DNA of 45,155 bases from Microcystis aeruginosa W13-11 (GCA_009995705.1 JAADBR010000017.1:1-45155), one strand, 5' to 3'; positions 8,332 through 17,032 are shown, numbered from the stretch's first letter. Notes: generated by a model from the letters alone, not told the origin. Program-made: numbers and translations.

Positions 8332-9174
8332 ATGAGTGATATCTATAGTTTTAATGCTCAGGAAAATGAATTAATCGAGACAATTAAGAATGCTTATTAT
8401 ATGCAACCGGTAATCTCGAAAATAGACGCTATTTTAGCAATTCAAGATGTGGAGATATATCAAAATGCTTTCAATTATCTCTATGAAGTTATTCAAGGCT
8501 CAAAAGATGAAGTAGAAAAAATTATTAAACAAAGAAAGCTTCAGGGATTGATTAAAGATGAAAAACAAACTGCCAAAGCTGTGGTGGGAAACATATTTCC
8601 CTATGCGGTTATCTATATTTTTCTCAAAAATAAGGAAATCAAGAATATTGATCAACATATTTATATAACTAATAAAAAAGCTGCTGTTCGAGGATTTGAA
8701 AATATATCCACTATTAAATTGGGTGATGGAGAACAACAAAAACCAGATTGTGATTTGATCATTTATTCTTACCATACTTCTGCAAAGATAAGTGATGGTA
8801 ATAATCAAGAAATACCCTATCCTAAATGTATAATTTTATCGTTAAAAACTTCTTTGCGAGAAAGAGCATCGCAAACCTATAAATGGAAACTTTTGTTAGA
8901 AATAGCTAATGATCATGGCTCTAAAATTAAGGAAAAATACGGAATTAATTATAATGTTCCAGAAATTCCTCTTATCTGTTTTGTTACAGTTAATTTTTAC
9001 AACGAAATTAACAATCCTCAACAACGAGGAATGTTAAAGTTTTTTGACAAGGCATTTTTGGCCAAAAGATTAGATAATGAAAAAGAGACAGATTTAAACA
9101 GACAAAAATCCCAAGATTTCATTAGTCCCTTATCAGAATTAGTAGATTTTGTTAGAGACTTTTTTAAACTGTAA
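8332..9174 (+). CDS. Type II restriction endonuclease, CCGG-family-like (BsaWI type)
   Basis: Probable nuclease partner of the upstream m5C methylase. The 280-aa protein has KPDCDLIIYS (P138, D139) and, after about 32 residues, ILSLKTSLRERASQTYKWKL with K172 and R175-E176-R177. A PD...K core followed by R-(D/E)-R is characteristic of the CCGG family of endonucleases (BsaWI, AgeI, Cfr10I), in which the R-(D/E)-R residues read CCGG. I therefore predict a target containing CCGG, as an inference. The length fits the family. A 107-bp stretch of this gene (8600-8706) is repeated at 9725-9831. The frame continues beyond the stop into an HNH-nuclease relic. Confidence 0.75.
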   Translation: MSDIYSFNAQENELIETIKNAYYMQPVISKIDAILAIQDVEIYQNAFNYLYEVIQGSKDEVEKIIKQRKLQGLIKDEKQTAKAVVGNIFPYAVIYIFLKNKEIKNIDQHIYITNKKAAVRGFENISTIKLGDGEQQKPDCDLIIYSYHTSAKISDGNNQEIPYPKCIILSLKTSLRERASQTYKWKLLLEIANDHGSKIKEKYGINYNVPEIPLICFVTVNFYNEINNPQQRGMLKFFDKAFLAKRLDNEKETDLNRQKSQDFISPLSELVDFVRDFFKL

Positions 9175-9602
9175 AGTCAGGAAAAATTACAGGTTATTTT
9201 AGGAGTTATCAACGAGTATCAAGAGGATTTTACTAGACTTGATTTTTCGGAAAAGATCAAAACAGAAACCGAGGCAATCAGAAAAGTTAGAATCGGATCT
9301 GTATTACAGTAAATCCCATTACTCTGTTACTAACAGCTAGTCATATATTACCCTGGAGTCAATTCCCCGAACAGCGTTTAAACCCTCATAATGGTCTGTG
9401 CCTGGCTCGTACTCATGATACTGCTTTTGATCGAGGTTTAATTAGTTTCGACGAGGATTTAAGATTAATTATTGGCCATGAGATCGAAAAAAAAGCTCAG
9501 GATCAAGGTAGCGAGACGTTAGAACTAAATTTTATCAACTATCGCTTCTCACCAGATTTAGATTTTTTAAACTATCATCGCTATTATATATTTCAGGGCT
9601 AA
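9175..9602 (+). pseudogene. HNH endonuclease relic with internal deletion
   Basis: Immediately after the endonuclease stop, the same frame reads SQEKLQVILGVINEYQEDFT ... AIRKVRIGSVLQ and stops at 9312. A different frame then reads TLLLTASHILPWSQFPEQRL NPHNGLCLARTHDTAFDRGL and on to a stop at 9602. This is the C-terminal half of a familiar HNH nuclease (ASHI.PW ... R..P.NGL.L...HD.AFDRGLI). The part between KVRIG and LLTASHI (normally FF...VL..Y...C.ITG) is missing and the 5' end is gone. It is probably the leftover of an RM-associated HNH gene. Confidence 0.8.
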
Positions 9603-9724
9603 AAATAGGATAAGATAAGTGAAATTCTCAATTCCATTACTTTGTTTATAATTGAGTTTGTCTAAAACACTTTTGCAATTTCAGCTTGTGTATAAAGTTT
9701 TGTCTAAGGATTCAACATTTCTGA

Positions 9725-9831
9725 CCTATGCGGTTATCTATGTTTTTCTCAAAAATAAGGAAATCAAGAATATTGATCAACATATTTATATAAATAATAA
9801 AAAATCTGCTGTTCGAGGATTTTAAAATATC
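9725..9831 (+). repeat. Stray duplicate of part of the endonuclease gene
   Basis: This stretch is nearly identical to 8600-8706 inside the endonuclease gene, with a few substitutions. One changes GAA to TAA (TTTTAAAATAT against TTTGAAAATAT), so the copy is non-coding. It is separated from the parent gene by the HNH relic, indicating a past local duplication and deletion. Confidence 0.9.
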
Positions 9832-9834
9832 TCT

Positions 9835-10468
9835 GGACTTCCCCAATACATAAATACTAAAAAATCAACAAAACCCTTACTGCAGGTCACTTCTCAGAAA
9901 AAATTGCCAAGAGGCCACTGGGTACATTTTTCCCTTAAAAATGGACGTTCGGCGAAGCTCAGTCGAGCCGTCGAGCCGCTGTACCATTGACTGTATCTGG
10001 AGTAGAGCGATGACCTAGAGTTGGCTGTATAGTGAGCGCTAACCTGATGGTAACAGATAGTGTCATTAATCTCTAGAGTAAGCGATTCCCTCTGTAGCCA
10101 TGTTTTTGCTGGTTTTCTGCCCCGAAACAAGCTATAATTGTCTAAAGGTCAAATTTGAAAGTTTTTGCCTCAAACCCTATCTGCGTAAAAACTTCAGGAT
10201 TTTGTGTCCAGTAGTCCATTAGTATTGTGTTGATTTAACTCAGGCTCTGTAAGACTTTTAGCCATAGTTAGTATGTTTATACGGGGGAAGTCGAGGAATA
10301 TCAAAGATATCTTGTCTTTAGTTAGATGGCACAAAGAAGACGATCCCCTGAACCCAGTCCAAAGATTTACACCTGATCTCGACCTACTCCAGATAACCAA
10401 GTATGTCAAGTGTTGGATATTCCTTTAGAATGTAAAATGTAAAGACTGTAGATACATAAGGTTAATTC
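9835..10468. other. Gene-free stretch between RM system 1 and lysK
   Basis: I see no convincing gene here. Two short reverse frames (9894-10130, 10194-10409) and a 51-codon forward frame (10273-10428) lack ribosome binding sites and recognisable motifs. The composition is patchy (a GC-rich spot at about 9946-9985), which suggests joined fragments of eroded elements. The last 60 bp must include the lysK promoter; no strong -35/-10 pair stands out. Confidence 0.4.
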
Positions 10469-12073
10469 ATGTTTTGGGCTGACAAAATTGCTGCGGATGC
10501 ACAAGGAAACCAAGTTGTCAACGATTCAAAAACCCCATCTGGAAGAGTTCATGTTGGATCGTTGAGAGGGGTTGTGATCCATGATGTGATTGATCAGGCC
10601 TTAAAACATGGTGGTAAATCATCGAAATTCCTCTATGGTGTTGATGATTATGATGCACTTGATACTGTTCCGCATTATCTTGATCGAGAGAAGTTTGCAC
10701 CTTACTTAGGGTTTCCCCTTTGCAATGTCCCTTCACCGGACAATAGTGCCAGCGATTATGCAAAGTACTTCATGGGGGAGTTTCTAGAGGTTTTCGAGCA
10801 TTTGGGGGTTAGACCAGAGGTTTACTACTTGCGTGATCTATACCGCTCAGGTCGATTAAATTCCTACATTGATACCTTCCTTAAAAACGCTCATTTGGTC
10901 AGAGAAGCCTATCTAGAGGTGAGCAAAGCGCGTCGGCCAGATCACTGGTATCCCTTTCAGATCGCTTGTGAAAATTGCGGCAAGATTGCAACAACGGTTG
11001 TGTCAGATTATAACGGGTCAGAAGTTTTCTACACTTGCAGGCCTGATGCCACGGATTGGGTTCAAGGTTGTGGTCATTCAGGCTGGGTTTCTCCTTTTGA
11101 TGGCAATGGTAAATTACCTTGGAAAGTTGAGTGGGTGGCAAAGTGGGATCTATTGGGAATCACCATTGAGCTTGCGGGTAAAGATCACTCCCAGAAAGGA
11201 GGATCTAGAGATGTCGCGAATGCAATTTGCCGAAAAGTGCTACGAAAACAGCCACCTTTCCATTCACCCTACGAATTCATTTTGGTCAATGGCACGAAGA
11301 TGAGTTCATCAAAGGGGGTTGGTTCAAGCGCCAAAGAAATCGCTGAGTTGCTTCCTCCTGAGCTACTTCGATTTTTAATGCTACGAACTCAGCCTAAGAC
11401 AGTTATTAACTTTGCGCCCAATTATGAAACGACAACCAGACTATTTAGAGACTACGATTCTCTAGCTGATAAATATCAAGCTTTATCAGCAGATGCCCAG
11501 CAAGAATCTGCTTTGCCTGAAGAGTTAATGCCATTGTTTTACTCTCAACTTGATGGAGCAATTAAGCCTTACCATCCTGTTGATCTCAGCACGCTGATTT
11601 CTTTACTGCAAGTGCCTCACCTCGATATTCGTCAGGAGATTGAAAAACGTAGTACTCAGCCTTTAAGCGAATATGATTGGCAATTTGCCAATCAAAGGAT
11701 TTCAGTTGCTCAAAAATGGTTGGCAGACTATGCTGACGAAGAAGAAAAATTGGTTCTTTATCTTGACAGGGTTCCTGAGAAGGTTAGGGACTTGACTCAG
11801 GAGCAGGTTGCTTATCTCAGACAGCTAACTTATAGCTTGACAGATGTTAAAGGTTGGGAAGCTGACGAATTGCAAACAACTTTATTTGCAACAGCAAAAG
11901 AGTTAGAAATGGAGCAACCCCTTGCATTTAAAGCTGTTTATTTATCGTTCTTAGGTAAAGAGCGTGGGCCAAAAGCTGGAGCTTTGCTGTCATATTTAGA
12001 GCGTGATTTTGTGATTGATAGAATAAAAAATGTAGTAGGGTTTCTTGAAAAAATGCCAGAGATTTCGAGGTAA
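10469..12073 (+). CDS. lysK: Class I (archaeal-type) lysyl-tRNA synthetase
   Basis: Charges tRNA-Lys with lysine using a Rossmann-fold class I catalytic core. The 534-aa protein has the HIGH-type motif PSGRVHVGSLRG (23-34), KMSSSKG as the KMSKS loop, and Cys pairs CENCG and CxxDATDWVQGCGH that probably bind zinc; the C-terminal about 200 residues are the helical anticodon-binding part. Length fits LysRS1. Most cyanobacteria use the unrelated class II LysRS, so this is probably horizontally acquired and may be additional to a lysS elsewhere. It is isolated between an RM graveyard and a MITE-like element and is followed after 6 bp by a 54-codon frame. Confidence 0.92.
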   Translation: MFWADKIAADAQGNQVVNDSKTPSGRVHVGSLRGVVIHDVIDQALKHGGKSSKFLYGVDDYDALDTVPHYLDREKFAPYLGFPLCNVPSPDNSASDYAKYFMGEFLEVFEHLGVRPEVYYLRDLYRSGRLNSYIDTFLKNAHLVREAYLEVSKARRPDHWYPFQIACENCGKIATTVVSDYNGSEVFYTCRPDATDWVQGCGHSGWVSPFDGNGKLPWKVEWVAKWDLLGITIELAGKDHSQKGGSRDVANAICRKVLRKQPPFHSPYEFILVNGTKMSSSKGVGSSAKEIAELLPPELLRFLMLRTQPKTVINFAPNYETTTRLFRDYDSLADKYQALSADAQQESALPEELMPLFYSQLDGAIKPYHPVDLSTLISLLQVPHLDIRQEIEKRSTQPLSEYDWQFANQRISVAQKWLADYADEEEKLVLYLDRVPEKVRDLTQEQVAYLRQLTYSLTDVKGWEADELQTTLFATAKELEMEQPLAFKAVYLSFLGKERGPKAGALLSYLERDFVIDRIKNVVGFLEKMPEISR

Positions 12074-12079
12074 TTATTG

Positions 12080-12244
12080 ATGTTCAACAGCTTTAGATAT
12101 CACTTACACCAGTTTGCATTATCAGTGGATATTGTAGATCGAGATATTCTTGCAAATATTCGTGAAATCCCCTGGCAATACTTACAGTTTGCGGAGGAAT
12201 TACATCCAACACAAGTGAACAACAAACCAGGACAGATCAAATAG
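12080..12244 (+). CDS. Short ORF after lysK (54 aa), possibly a truncated gene
   Basis: An ATG at 12080, 6 bp after the lysK stop, opens a 54-codon frame beginning MFNSFRYHLHQFALSVDIVD and ending at 12244. Its last bases coincide with the first base of the inverted-repeat element that starts at 12244, so a longer original gene may have been cut by that insertion. The protein is not recognised and has no signal or membrane helix. Confidence 0.35.
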   Translation: MFNSFRYHLHQFALSVDIVDRDILANIREIPWQYLQFAEELHPTQVNNKPGQIK

Positions 12245-12448
12245 GCTATTCCAACGAATTACAGATATATGATCGATGCTATCAATGAGACTTAACGCAC
12301 TTCGTCATCATGAGGCACTTCAACAGACTCAATTGACCAAGAACATTAGACCTACACCCCCAAGCTACGAGTCCCCCGTTAATCGGGGATGGCTTAGGAT
12401 AGTTTAGATGGTGGTTGGTCAAAGTATGTATGTATTATGGGAATAGCC
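12244..12448. mobile_element. Putative MITE or IS relic with GGCTATTCC ends
   Basis: GGCTATTCC at 12244-12252 is inverted as GGAATAGCC at 12440-12448, and similarity continues loosely inward. The 205-bp interior holds a hairpin CCCCG-TTAAT-CGGGG at 12374-12388 and no open frame. I find no certain target duplication. This accounts for the gap between the short ORF and the methyltransferase gene. Confidence 0.5.
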
Positions 12449-12475
12449 CTCTAATTGTTAACGGTGATTATAATT

Positions 12476-13132
12476 CTAGAGAGGATTCTTTTTCCCTATC
12501 ACTGCATAGAAGGGATCAGCAACCATAATTCCTAACATTTGTAGGAAACTGGGGGTAGTAGCAGGACGAACGATCGCCTGTACTTCCCTAAATCCCGCCA
12601 CCGATTGAAAATAGGATTTCACTAGAGCCACCCGGCCCAAATCGCTATTATCGCGCCAAGCAGCGATCGCTTTTTGGTAGAACATCCGATTGGAAAAACT
12701 GACCACCACCAGACCATTAGCCCTTAAAATGCGATACAGTTCCGCAAAAATCGCCTCTGGATACTGCAAATACTGCACCGACACCGTGATTAACACCGCA
12801 TCAAAAGAACTATCCTCTAGGGGCAATTTTGGCTGTGCATTGAGGTCTTGGACAAAATAACTATGCAAGCGGGGATTTTTGGCTAACTCCTCCCCATTCA
12901 TCCCGTGACCTTCGATATGCTCAAATTCCATCTCCTCCGGTAAATGGGACACCCAGCTGCTCATTAGGTCTAAAATGCGCGTATTCGGCGATAATATCTC
13001 TCGGTAGAGAGCGGTTAAGCGATCAATAAAACCCTCATCCACGTGGGTGACAAAGCGGGGAAAAGCGTAAAAATCGCTGTCTTTCGTCGGATCGAGTTTA
13101 GTTCTTTCTTCGGGTCGGAGCATTTTTGTCAA
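12476..13132 (-). CDS. Class I SAM-dependent methyltransferase
   Basis: A 218-aa methyltransferase of the Methyltransf_11 type. Motif I is RILDLMSSWVSHLP (about 52-65), with the unusual DLMSSW in place of the common D-x-G-x-G, followed by the acidic second strand HIEGHGMN. Motif II is LPLEDSSFDAVLITVSVQYLQYP and motif III ELYRILRANGLVVVSFSNRMF. The substrate is unknown. A methyltransferase with this SSW signature is conserved in cyanobacteria, as I recall. The start may be the Met at 13132 or 13123. There is no operon partner: the downstream side is MITE DNA and the upstream side is the palindrome-bounded element. Confidence 0.8.
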   Translation of the reverse strand: MTKMLRPEERTKLDPTKDSDFYAFPRFVTHVDEGFIDRLTALYREILSPNTRILDLMSSWVSHLPEEMEFEHIEGHGMNGEELAKNPRLHSYFVQDLNAQPKLPLEDSSFDAVLITVSVQYLQYPEAIFAELYRILRANGLVVVSFSNRMFYQKAIAAWRDNSDLGRVALVKSYFQSVAGFREVQAIVRPATTPSFLQMLGIMVADPFYAVIGKKNPL

Positions 13133-13157
13133 GTTAATTTTACCAAAATTTTGGGTT

Positions 13158-13573
13158 AAAGCCCCGTCCTTTTAGGACGGCTTTATGTTAAAATGAAATG
13201 GGTTTGAATCCCCTGAGTGGGCGGTAGTGAATGGCTCGATTGAGTTGAACCCTTGAACTCGAAAGTCTGCATAAGAGACAAAAAGGGAGGATAGCGAAAA
13301 CCTCGTCAAACATAGCGCAGTAGCCGATAAAGAACGGTGAATGAAAAACCAGTAAAAGTCTTTGTCGTCAGACAGATAGGGTAGGGCATACCCAAATCTT
13401 GGTTGAAAGACCAAAACGCTTGGAGAGTGAACCATAAAAAGGACAACTAGATAGCAAGTGATATTCTAGTAGGTTCGGTTCAGACATAGTCGTGTAAGAC
13501 CTAAGTAAGGGAAACCAGAAAGGGCTGTGATGAGCTTCGAGAATCCTCACGCCTTTAGGCCCAGGAGTGTCAA
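13158..13573 (+). mobile_element. Palindrome-bounded, tnpB-less IS200/IS605-like element with structured interior
   Basis: The left boundary is the hairpin AAAGCCCCGTCCTTTTAGGA... (13158-13184). The right boundary is a hairpin around CACGCCTTTAGGC followed by GAGTGTCAA (about 13544-13573), a right-end signature common in IS605/IS607-type tnpB elements. No plausible protein is encoded between them. The interior 230-350 bp is non-repetitive, GC-richer than its surroundings and full of short complementary segments, which looks like structured RNA. It could be an omega-RNA-like 3' region left after loss of tnpB, or a fragment of group II intron domain I; sequence alone does not decide. Confidence 0.55.
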
Positions 13574-13598
13574 TATTCTTAACATACCCCACAGACAG

Positions 13599-13628
13599 AA
13601 AAAAGGGTTAACCGAACTGGTCAACCCC
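13599..13628 (-). terminator. Rho-independent terminator of the ycf35 operon
   Basis: On the minus strand, GGGTTGACC-AGTTC-GGTTAACCC forms a 9-bp stem with one G-T pair, followed at once by TTTTTT. It lies 25 bp after the ycf35 stop. Confidence 0.85.
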
Positions 13629-13653
13629 TAGGCTTGGGAACGCGCTGTAAATC

Positions 13654-14007
13654 TTAGCTTTGAACGACTAGCTTAACGTTAGCGTTTTGCAGACCGCGCT
13701 GTTTCACTTCGGATAGGGTTTTGTTCACAGCGTATTTTTGGTTGATCGAGTTGATCAATTCGGTTTGATTGTGTTTTTTGGCCACACCCCAGAGGTCAGC
13801 GATTAAATCGAAACTGCCGTCGGCATTGCGAGACCAACCGAGATCATATTCGCCATCGAGAACAGCAACGATGTCGGAGCGAACCCGTTGACCGTTGTAG
13901 CCACGAATATCGGCTTCGGTTTTCACGCTAATGCCGAGGTCGCGGAGAGAAGCTTTGAGGATTTCGGCATCGGTGATTTTGGTCCGGAGAGTGCTGAAAT
14001 GAGACAT
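13654..14007 (-). CDS. ycf35: Ycf35 / DUF1257 protein
   Basis: A 117-aa protein, MSHFSTLRTKITDAEILKAS..., belonging to the Ycf35 (DUF1257) family found in cyanobacteria and algal plastids; function unknown. I choose the ATG at 14007, preceded by AGAGGA, over a frame opening at 14088 whose extra residues do not fit the family. It is the last gene of a minus-strand set with the RHH protein and ycf46, 134 bp after ycf46, and is closed by a clear terminator. The linkage with ycf46 supports a shared role. Confidence 0.88.
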   Translation of the reverse strand: MSHFSTLRTKITDAEILKASLRDLGISVKTEADIRGYNGQRVRSDIVAVLDGEYDLGWSRNADGSFDLIADLWGVAKKHNQTELINSINQKYAVNKTLSEVKQRGLQNANVKLVVQS

Positions 14008-14141
14008 TGGAATTTCCTCTTTGTAGATAAGAATTAACAACAACAGATTGAGAGTTAAAGAGTGCCGCCAAGCGGCTTCTCGAGGCATTGCTAGTCCCTG
14101 AGAACTAGCCTTTCATCCCGTTGGGAGCGGGCGAAAGTCTG

Positions 14142-15653
14142 TTAGAACTCCAATCGCTGGTACTCAGCGACGGAGGCCGAAGCAGGTCGGGCGCGTTGTC
14201 TAGCCCAATCACGCAGGGCAGTTACCTGTTCGGTCATGGTGCGAGATAGGGGCAGAGTCGCCTTAATCGCCGCAATAATGTCTAATTGCGTGAATTCGCG
14301 ATCTTGGGCGAAGGCCTCATACATGGCGGCAATCAGCGCCTGTTCTATTTCCGCACCGGAAAACCCATCGGATACCTTGGCTAACTGCTCCAAATCGAAG
14401 CGAGAAATGTCGGAGCGTCGTTTAGTCAGGTGAATATTAAAGATATCTTGTCTTTCTTCGGAATTGGGCAAATCGACAAAGAAGATTTCATCGAAGCGCC
14501 CCTTACGGAGAAATTCCCCCGGTAGCCGTTCAATCCGGTTAGCTGTGGCCATAACGAAGACGGGCGAGGTTTTTTCCTGCATCCAAGTCAGGAAGGAGCC
14601 AAAGATGCGGCTAGAGGTTCCCCCATCGGAATCGGCGGATCCTGTACCACCGGCAAAAGCTTTATCTAATTCATCGATGAAAAGAATGGCTGGAGAGATG
14701 GATTCGGCAGTTTTTAAGGCATTACGCAGGTTGGCCTCCGACCGTCCCACCATGGAACCATCATAAACCCGTCCCATATCTAAGCGCAGGAGCGGTAAAC
14801 TCCAGAGGCGCGAGGTGGTTTTAGCGATTAAGGACTTACCACAGCCGGGTACCCCTAAAATTAGCATTCCTTTCGGTTGCGGGAGTCCGTAACCTCTGGC
14901 TCTTTCCGTAAAGGCGTTCGAGCGCTGTTTTAACCATTTTTTTAGTTCTTCCAGACCGCCGACGGCATTGATGGTCTCGTCCTCTTCAATGTATTCTAAA
15001 ATTCCGTTGCGGCGAATCAGTTGTTTTTTCTCGGAAAGGACGATTTCTACCTCGTCTTCCGTCAATTTGTTGGCCTTTACATAGGCCTTGCGGTACACTT
15101 TTTCGGCCTCATCTTTGGTTAAGCCCAAGGCCGCTTTCAGCAGTTTTTCCCTGACTTCCGTGGTGGTACGACGATTTTTATTTTTGGCTAGGTGTTGCGA
15201 GAGAACTGTATCCAACTCTCCCATGTCCGGCAGGGGAAAATCTAAAACTGCCACGTCTTTCTCCAATTCTATGGGGACTTCTTGCAGGGGAGACATTAAA
15301 ACAATGATTTTTTCGGTTCCTTTAAAGCTGGCGATCGCATCTCTTAACCAGCGAGTCACCGGAGCAGAAGTGATGAACGGATGCAGGTCTTTAAAGATGT
15401 AGATACCCCCTTCCCGTTGACGCACCACCCATTCGATCGCCGCTTCTGGCGATACGGTATTATGTTGACTGGTTTGGCGCGGTTGACCCAGTTCGATCAT
15501 GCCGTGGGTGACAGTCCAGACAAACACCCGTCGATGTTGTGTATTTAGTTGGGCTATTTTGCTGATGGCTTCTTCCGCCCTTTCCTCCTCGGAGGTGACG
15601 AGGTAAATCAGGGGGTACTGAGCCTTGACGAGAATTTCTAGCTCTTCTTTCAT
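14142..15653 (-). CDS. ycf46: Ycf46 AAA-family ATPase
   Basis: A 503-aa AAA+ ATPase. The N-terminal about 240 residues form a degenerate ATPase-like module (LIYLVTSEEERAEEAI). The active AAA domain follows, with Walker A GVPGCGKS, Walker B ILFIDELD, sensor MATANRIERLP and arginine-finger region RKGRFDEIFF. The family is conserved in cyanobacteria and some plastids and has been linked to photosynthesis and inorganic carbon uptake in Synechocystis; the substrate it remodels is not known. It lies between a ribbon-helix-helix gene (80 bp upstream) and ycf35. Length and motifs are normal. Confidence 0.93.
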   Translation of the reverse strand: MKEELEILVKAQYPLIYLVTSEEERAEEAISKIAQLNTQHRRVFVWTVTHGMIELGQPRQTSQHNTVSPEAAIEWVVRQREGGIYIFKDLHPFITSAPVTRWLRDAIASFKGTEKIIVLMSPLQEVPIELEKDVAVLDFPLPDMGELDTVLSQHLAKNKNRRTTTEVREKLLKAALGLTKDEAEKVYRKAYVKANKLTEDEVEIVLSEKKQLIRRNGILEYIEEDETINAVGGLEELKKWLKQRSNAFTERARGYGLPQPKGMLILGVPGCGKSLIAKTTSRLWSLPLLRLDMGRVYDGSMVGRSEANLRNALKTAESISPAILFIDELDKAFAGGTGSADSDGGTSSRIFGSFLTWMQEKTSPVFVMATANRIERLPGEFLRKGRFDEIFFVDLPNSEERQDIFNIHLTKRRSDISRFDLEQLAKVSDGFSGAEIEQALIAAMYEAFAQDREFTQLDIIAAIKATLPLSRTMTEQVTALRDWARQRARPASASVAEYQRLEF

Positions 15654-15732
15654 AACATCGACCCTATTTGTGGTAACGGTTTTGACCTTGGGCGGCTGAT
15701 GACTGTAGATGCCTTGTTCGGCTACTGCGAGT

Positions 15733-16083
15733 TTAGCAGGGAACTAAGGCTGCTTCTCCCTCTGTGGTTCCTTGAACGCCAACGGGTTCGGGAACTTCGA
15801 TCGGAAACTCGTCGCCGACTATTGCCGGCTGGCGTTTGATCGACCTTAGCCGATCTTCTTTCATCACTAACGCGGCATCACACTCGGGACAGACATGAAC
15901 CTGATAGGTTTTGCCGTAGGCAGTGGCTTCGATTTCTTCTACCTTTTCGGGGTATTTTAGGTAGAAAGCGATCGCTTTTTCCACCAGCCCTGACATCGAT
16001 TCTTCATCGATCGCGGCTCTTATCTTTAGTTGACGATGGACTCCAGGGGGAAGGTACAGTGTGACTTTTTGCTTGTCTTGCAT
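15733..16083 (-). CDS. Ribbon-helix-helix protein, ycf46 operon
   Basis: A 116-aa protein starting MQDKQKVTLYLPPGVHRQLK, a ribbon-helix-helix fold (about 5-48: beta strand VTLYLP, then helices QLKIRAAI and SMSGLVEKAIAFYL) of the kind found in small DNA-binding regulators and antitoxins. A CPECD motif near residue 65 could be half of a zinc site. I choose the ATG at 16083; an upstream in-frame start at 16128 adds 15 unlikely residues. Position upstream of ycf46 and ycf35 on the same strand suggests it may regulate that set, which is inference. Confidence 0.7.
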   Translation of the reverse strand: MQDKQKVTLYLPPGVHRQLKIRAAIDEESMSGLVEKAIAFYLKYPEKVEEIEATAYGKTYQVHVCPECDAALVMKEDRLRSIKRQPAIVGDEFPIEVPEPVGVQGTTEGEAALVPC

Positions 16084-16225
16084 ATCACTAAATTGGTTTA
16101 CCCGGGTATGTGTCTCTACTATAACCACTGTCTTTCTCTACTGTCAAGATGGTAAGCTGTTATAACGGCATAATTGTAATATTTCTTTACAATTGTTGAG
16201 AAAGTGGGGTGTGGGGAGAATAAAG

Positions 16226-16246
16226 TTGCCTTTTGCCTTTTGCCTC
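16226..16246 (+). repeat. Heptamer tandem repeat TTGCCTT x3
   Basis: Two exact copies of TTGCCTT and one TTGCCTC in tandem, in the gap between the RHH gene and the end of glnQ. Another member of the 7-bp-period STRR-like repeats. Confidence 0.7.
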
Positions 16247-16264
16247 CTAGCGACCGTCTCCTGA

Positions 16265-16279
16265 ATTCAGCCAACCCTA
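16265..16279 (-). repeat. MITE end overlapping the glnQ stop codon
   Basis: Read on the minus strand this is TAGGGTTGGCTGAAT, identical over 15 bases to the left end of the TA-flanked MITE at 5868. The TAG at its start is the stop codon of glnQ, so the element end (TA target plus G) provides the termination codon. Confidence 0.65.
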
Positions 16280-17032
16280 ATTACTATTGATGCGACTTAA
16301 AAAAGCTTGTAGGCGCTCGCTGTGGGGATGATTAAAAAAAGTGTCGGGATCACCTGCTTCTTCGATGACACCTTGATTAAAGAACAAAACCTTGTTAGAG
16401 ACTTCCTTAGCGAACTGCATTTCGTGGGTGACGACTACCATAGTCATACCATCATCGGCCAATTGACGCATAACGTTTAACACTTCCCCGACTAATTCCG
16501 GATCCAGGGCCGAAGTGGGTTCATCAAATAAAATCACCTCTGGTTTCATGCAGAGACTGCGAGCGATCGCCACCCGTTGTTTTTGGCCTCCCGATAACTG
16601 GTCAGGATAAACATCGGCTTTTGGGGCTAATCCCACCTTTTCCAGATAATGAATTGCCGTATCCTTAGCCTCATTTTCCGAGTGGTGTAACACTTGCTTG
16701 GGGGCTAACATCAAGTTTTGTACAACGGTGAGATGGGGAAAAAGATTAAAGTGTTGAAACACCATACTTACCCGGCTGCGTAACTTGCGGAGGACTGATT
16801 GATTTAACTTCGGGGAAGAAATGTCAATTCCCATCACCTCCAAGCGGCCGCCGTTAATTGTTTCCAAACGATTGAGACAGCGTAAAAAGGTACTTTTGCC
16901 GCAGCCAGAAGGACCGATTACCGATACCACATCCCCTTGATAAAGAGTGCCTGTAACTCCTTTGAGTACCTCTAAAGAGCCGTAACTTTTGCGTAAACCT
17001 TCACTAACAATCACAGGGGTGGTAGTGGTCAT
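16277..17032 (-). CDS. glnQ: Polar amino acid ABC transporter ATP-binding protein
   Basis: The 251-aa ATPase of a polar amino-acid importer. It shows Walker [10 protein letters not shown] (about 39-47), the Q-loop [13 protein letters not shown], signature [13 protein letters not shown], Walker [13 protein letters not shown] and switch His in VVVTHEM, all intact; the [11 protein letters not shown] stretch is typical of GlnQ/HisP. It is divergent from the GlnHP fusion gene (199 bp apart), which supplies binding protein and permease, so the two genes build one importer. Its stop codon is formed by the end of a MITE-family repeat, so the last few residues may differ from the ancestral protein. 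Confidence 0.92.
   Translation of the reverse strand: MTTTTPVIVSEGLRKSYGSLEVLKGVTGTLYQGDVVSVIGPSGCGKSTFLRCLNRLETINGGRLEVMGIDISSPKLNQSVLRKLRSRVSMVFQHFNLFPHLTVVQNLMLAPKQVLHHSENEAKDTAIHYLEKVGLAPKADVYPDQLSGGQKQRVAIARSLCMKPEVILFDEPTSALDPELVGEVLNVMRQLADDGMTMVVVTHEMQFAKEVSNKVLFFNQGVIEEAGDPDTFFNHPHSERLQAFLSRINSN

Noticed and set aside
9894..10409. Two reverse-strand open frames of 78 and 71 codons
   Set aside because: No ribosome binding sites, odd composition and no recognisable motifs; probably chance frames in eroded DNA.
10273..10428. 51-codon forward frame starting MFIRGKSRNIKDIL
   Set aside because: No ribosome binding site and no family resemblance; may be part of an eroded gene but cannot be supported.
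13198..13212. tRNA T-arm-like string GGTTTGAATCCCC
   Set aside because: No acceptor, D or anticodon arms at the right distances, so not a tRNA gene.
13172..13592. Two reverse-strand frames of 87 and 74 codons across the palindrome-bounded element
   Set aside because: They run through the boundary hairpin and structured interior, have no start signals and no family resemblance.
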